Shown here piece after piece: positions 5,102 through 6,320 of a stretch of DNA of 6,320 nt. The notes under the pieces were generated by a model. That model ran no database searches. It was given only the letters and a program-made list of their open reading frames with translations, and had not been told where the DNA came from. Source of the DNA: an uncultured Gemmiger sp. (GTDB lineage Bacteria > Bacillota > Clostridia > Oscillospirales > Ruminococcaceae); NCBI GenBank assembly GCA_959018215.1, contig CAUEKL010000141.1, positions 1-6,320 on the forward strand, in the 5' to 3' direction. A program made the translations under genes and the position numbers. Every line of letters starts with the position of its first letter. Positions within the stretch are counted from its first letter, which is position 1.

Positions 5102-6301
5102 CTATTCCTGGCCGTTCTGTTCCCGGTACTTTTTGGGGGTTACCCCGGTAAATTGTTTGAAAACAGAACCGAACCGGCTCTGGGAAGGAAAGCATAAATA
5201 CGCCGCAATGGAGGATAGATCCTGATTGGAATAGCGTAAAAGATTCTTGGCGGCGTCTACCCGAAGCCCTTGCAGATAGTGAAGAATGGTCACGCCTTCC
5301 GCCTCTTTGAATTTGCGGCACAGATAGGATTTATTTATGCCGATGGTACGGCAGAGATCGTCCAGGCTGAAGCCTTTGTTGATGTGCTTTTGCAGATATT
5401 GTTTGGTGCGCTCCACATAGTTGATATTGCTGGCGCGTTCCTGCGCCTGCTTCACATAGCTGGCAAAGGTATACATGGATTCCATCTGGACGCGCATCAT
5501 GCTTTCGGCATCTTTGCAGCGGGCCAATTCCTGCAACAGAATATCCGCCGTGGAATACGCCAGCTCTTCATCAAGTCCACCGGCGATGGCCGCACGGGTG
5601 GCCAGCGTGATGGAGGAACAGAACATATACTCCAGGTTTTTCAGCGGCTTGTCGGCTAGTTTTCCCACGGCAGTGGTTACCAGGGAAAGGTCTGCTACGG
5701 AATAGGATTTTTTGATGGCGTCTACTTCGCCATTGGTAATGCGCCTCATGATTTTTTGCTCGTCTGCATAGGAGAGCCGGTGAAGGCCCAGCTCGGTATT
5801 TGCAAGCTGATAGGGCTGCAGCCGTTCCCCCTGATTTACCTCGGGGTGTTCCTTGTCATCGGCAGAATACAGGATCAGCTCCGTTTCAGAGAGCATGGCG
5901 CCGGTGGCCAGACAAAAGAGCATGGAAACAGCAGCACTGAAAGGCTGAAGATCAATGCAGCGTAATACAAAGGACTCTGTGGGCAGATGATGGGTCTGCG
6001 CATATGCCTTCTGCCTGTTTGCATCCAACTGAAGCAGGGAAACCGGTCCCATCACGATCCAATGATCCAGTTTGTCCCGGAAAGAGCAAGAGAGGATTTC
6101 ATCCCCCTCAAAGTAAAGCCGGGGCTGCCCCTCCTTGGTCGGTAGGAGAAGGTCTTTTCGAAACACTGTATCCTCCAGCGGGTCCGCCTGGGGGTCAAAT
6201 CCCAATGAAAACAAGGCAATGTCTCCGTCCGGACTGAAATAGTGAACCGGAATTCCAGTCAGCCTAAATAAACAATTCAGTAAAAAGAATGTCTTTTCCA
6301 T
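5102..6301 (-). CDS. AraC-family transcriptional regulator with large N-terminal sensor region
   Basis: A 399-residue regulator. The C-terminal 100 residues (about 295-395) form the double helix-turn-helix: first reader FSLDDLCRTIGINKSYLCRKF (311-331) and second ending RFGSVFKQFTGVTPKKYRE (376-394), the AraC signature. The N-terminal part (1-290) is not a cupin arm; it opens with LLNCLFRLTGIPVHYFSPDG. The middle has NLEYMFCSSITLATRAAIAGG, then a helical segment with ELAYSTADILLQELARC. That layout resembles AraC regulators with the YSIRK-surface-regulator type of N-terminus; the match is by pattern and no ligand can be named. AGGAGA lies 6 bases before the ATG; the promoter is beyond the window. 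It heads the block with the two-component genes and may control them or itself. Confidence 0.9.
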   Translation of the reverse strand: MEKTFFLLNCLFRLTGIPVHYFSPDGDIALFSLGFDPQADPLEDTVFRKDLLLPTKEGQPRLYFEGDEILSCSFRDKLDHWIVMGPVSLLQLDANRQKAYAQTHHLPTESFVLRCIDLQPFSAAVSMLFCLATGAMLSETELILYSADDKEHPEVNQGERLQPYQLANTELGLHRLSYADEQKIMRRITNGEVDAIKKSYSVADLSLVTTAVGKLADKPLKNLEYMFCSSITLATRAAIAGGLDEELAYSTADILLQELARCKDAESMMRVQMESMYTFASYVKQAQERASNINYVERTKQYLQKHINKGFSLDDLCRTIGINKSYLCRKFKEAEGVTILHYLQGLRVDAAKNLLRYSNQDLSSIAAYLCFPSQSRFGSVFKQFTGVTPKKYREQNGQE

Positions 6302-6320
6302 AGTTTTTCTCCTGTAATAC

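Noticed and set aside
1..6320. CRISPR array, defence system or toxin-antitoxin pair
   Set aside because: No array of spaced repeats, nuclease, methylase or toxin motif was seen on either strand.

Overview
The window looks like a gut Clostridia chromosome, probably the Oscillospiraceae/Ruminococcaceae (Faecalibacterium/Subdoligranulum-like). This rests on the balanced base composition, strong AGGAGG-type ribosome binding sites and the style of the recombinase, zinc-ribbon and AraC proteins. The genus is an inference; no rRNA or other marker is present.

Positions 1-1160 are the end of a mobile element and its junction. The C-terminal two thirds of a large serine recombinase run in from the left edge on the + strand. 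Five bases after its stop comes a sequence that is a near-perfect 3' part of a tRNA-Lys(CTT) gene with an encoded CCA, but with a broken D-arm and acceptor 5' strand, followed by a strong hairpin terminator. This is what an integration scar in a tRNA gene looks like, with the element to the left and older chromosome to the right.

Everything from about 1160 to 6301 is on the - strand and reads right to left as two blocks. The first (6301 to 3326) encodes an AraC-family regulator, an OmpR-family response regulator and a histidine kinase with almost no extracellular loop; the last two overlap by 4 bases. It ends at a 10-bp hairpin. The second (3147 to about 1130) encodes an NTF2/SnoaL-fold protein, a 31-residue membrane peptide, two zinc-ribbon membrane proteins and a three-helix membrane protein. 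The middle three are 1-2 bases apart and look translationally coupled.

Between the blocks lie four TTAACA-like boxes in exact 11-base phase, the usual arrangement of OmpR/PhoB-family operators. The simplest reading is that the two-component system controls the zinc-ribbon membrane operon next to it. The stimulus and the function of the target proteins are not evident from the sequence.

The last membrane ORF is odd: it reads through an inverted copy of the same tRNA 3' end, then the terminator hairpin, then antisense into the tRNA remnant, so its 3' end appears to be a recombination product.
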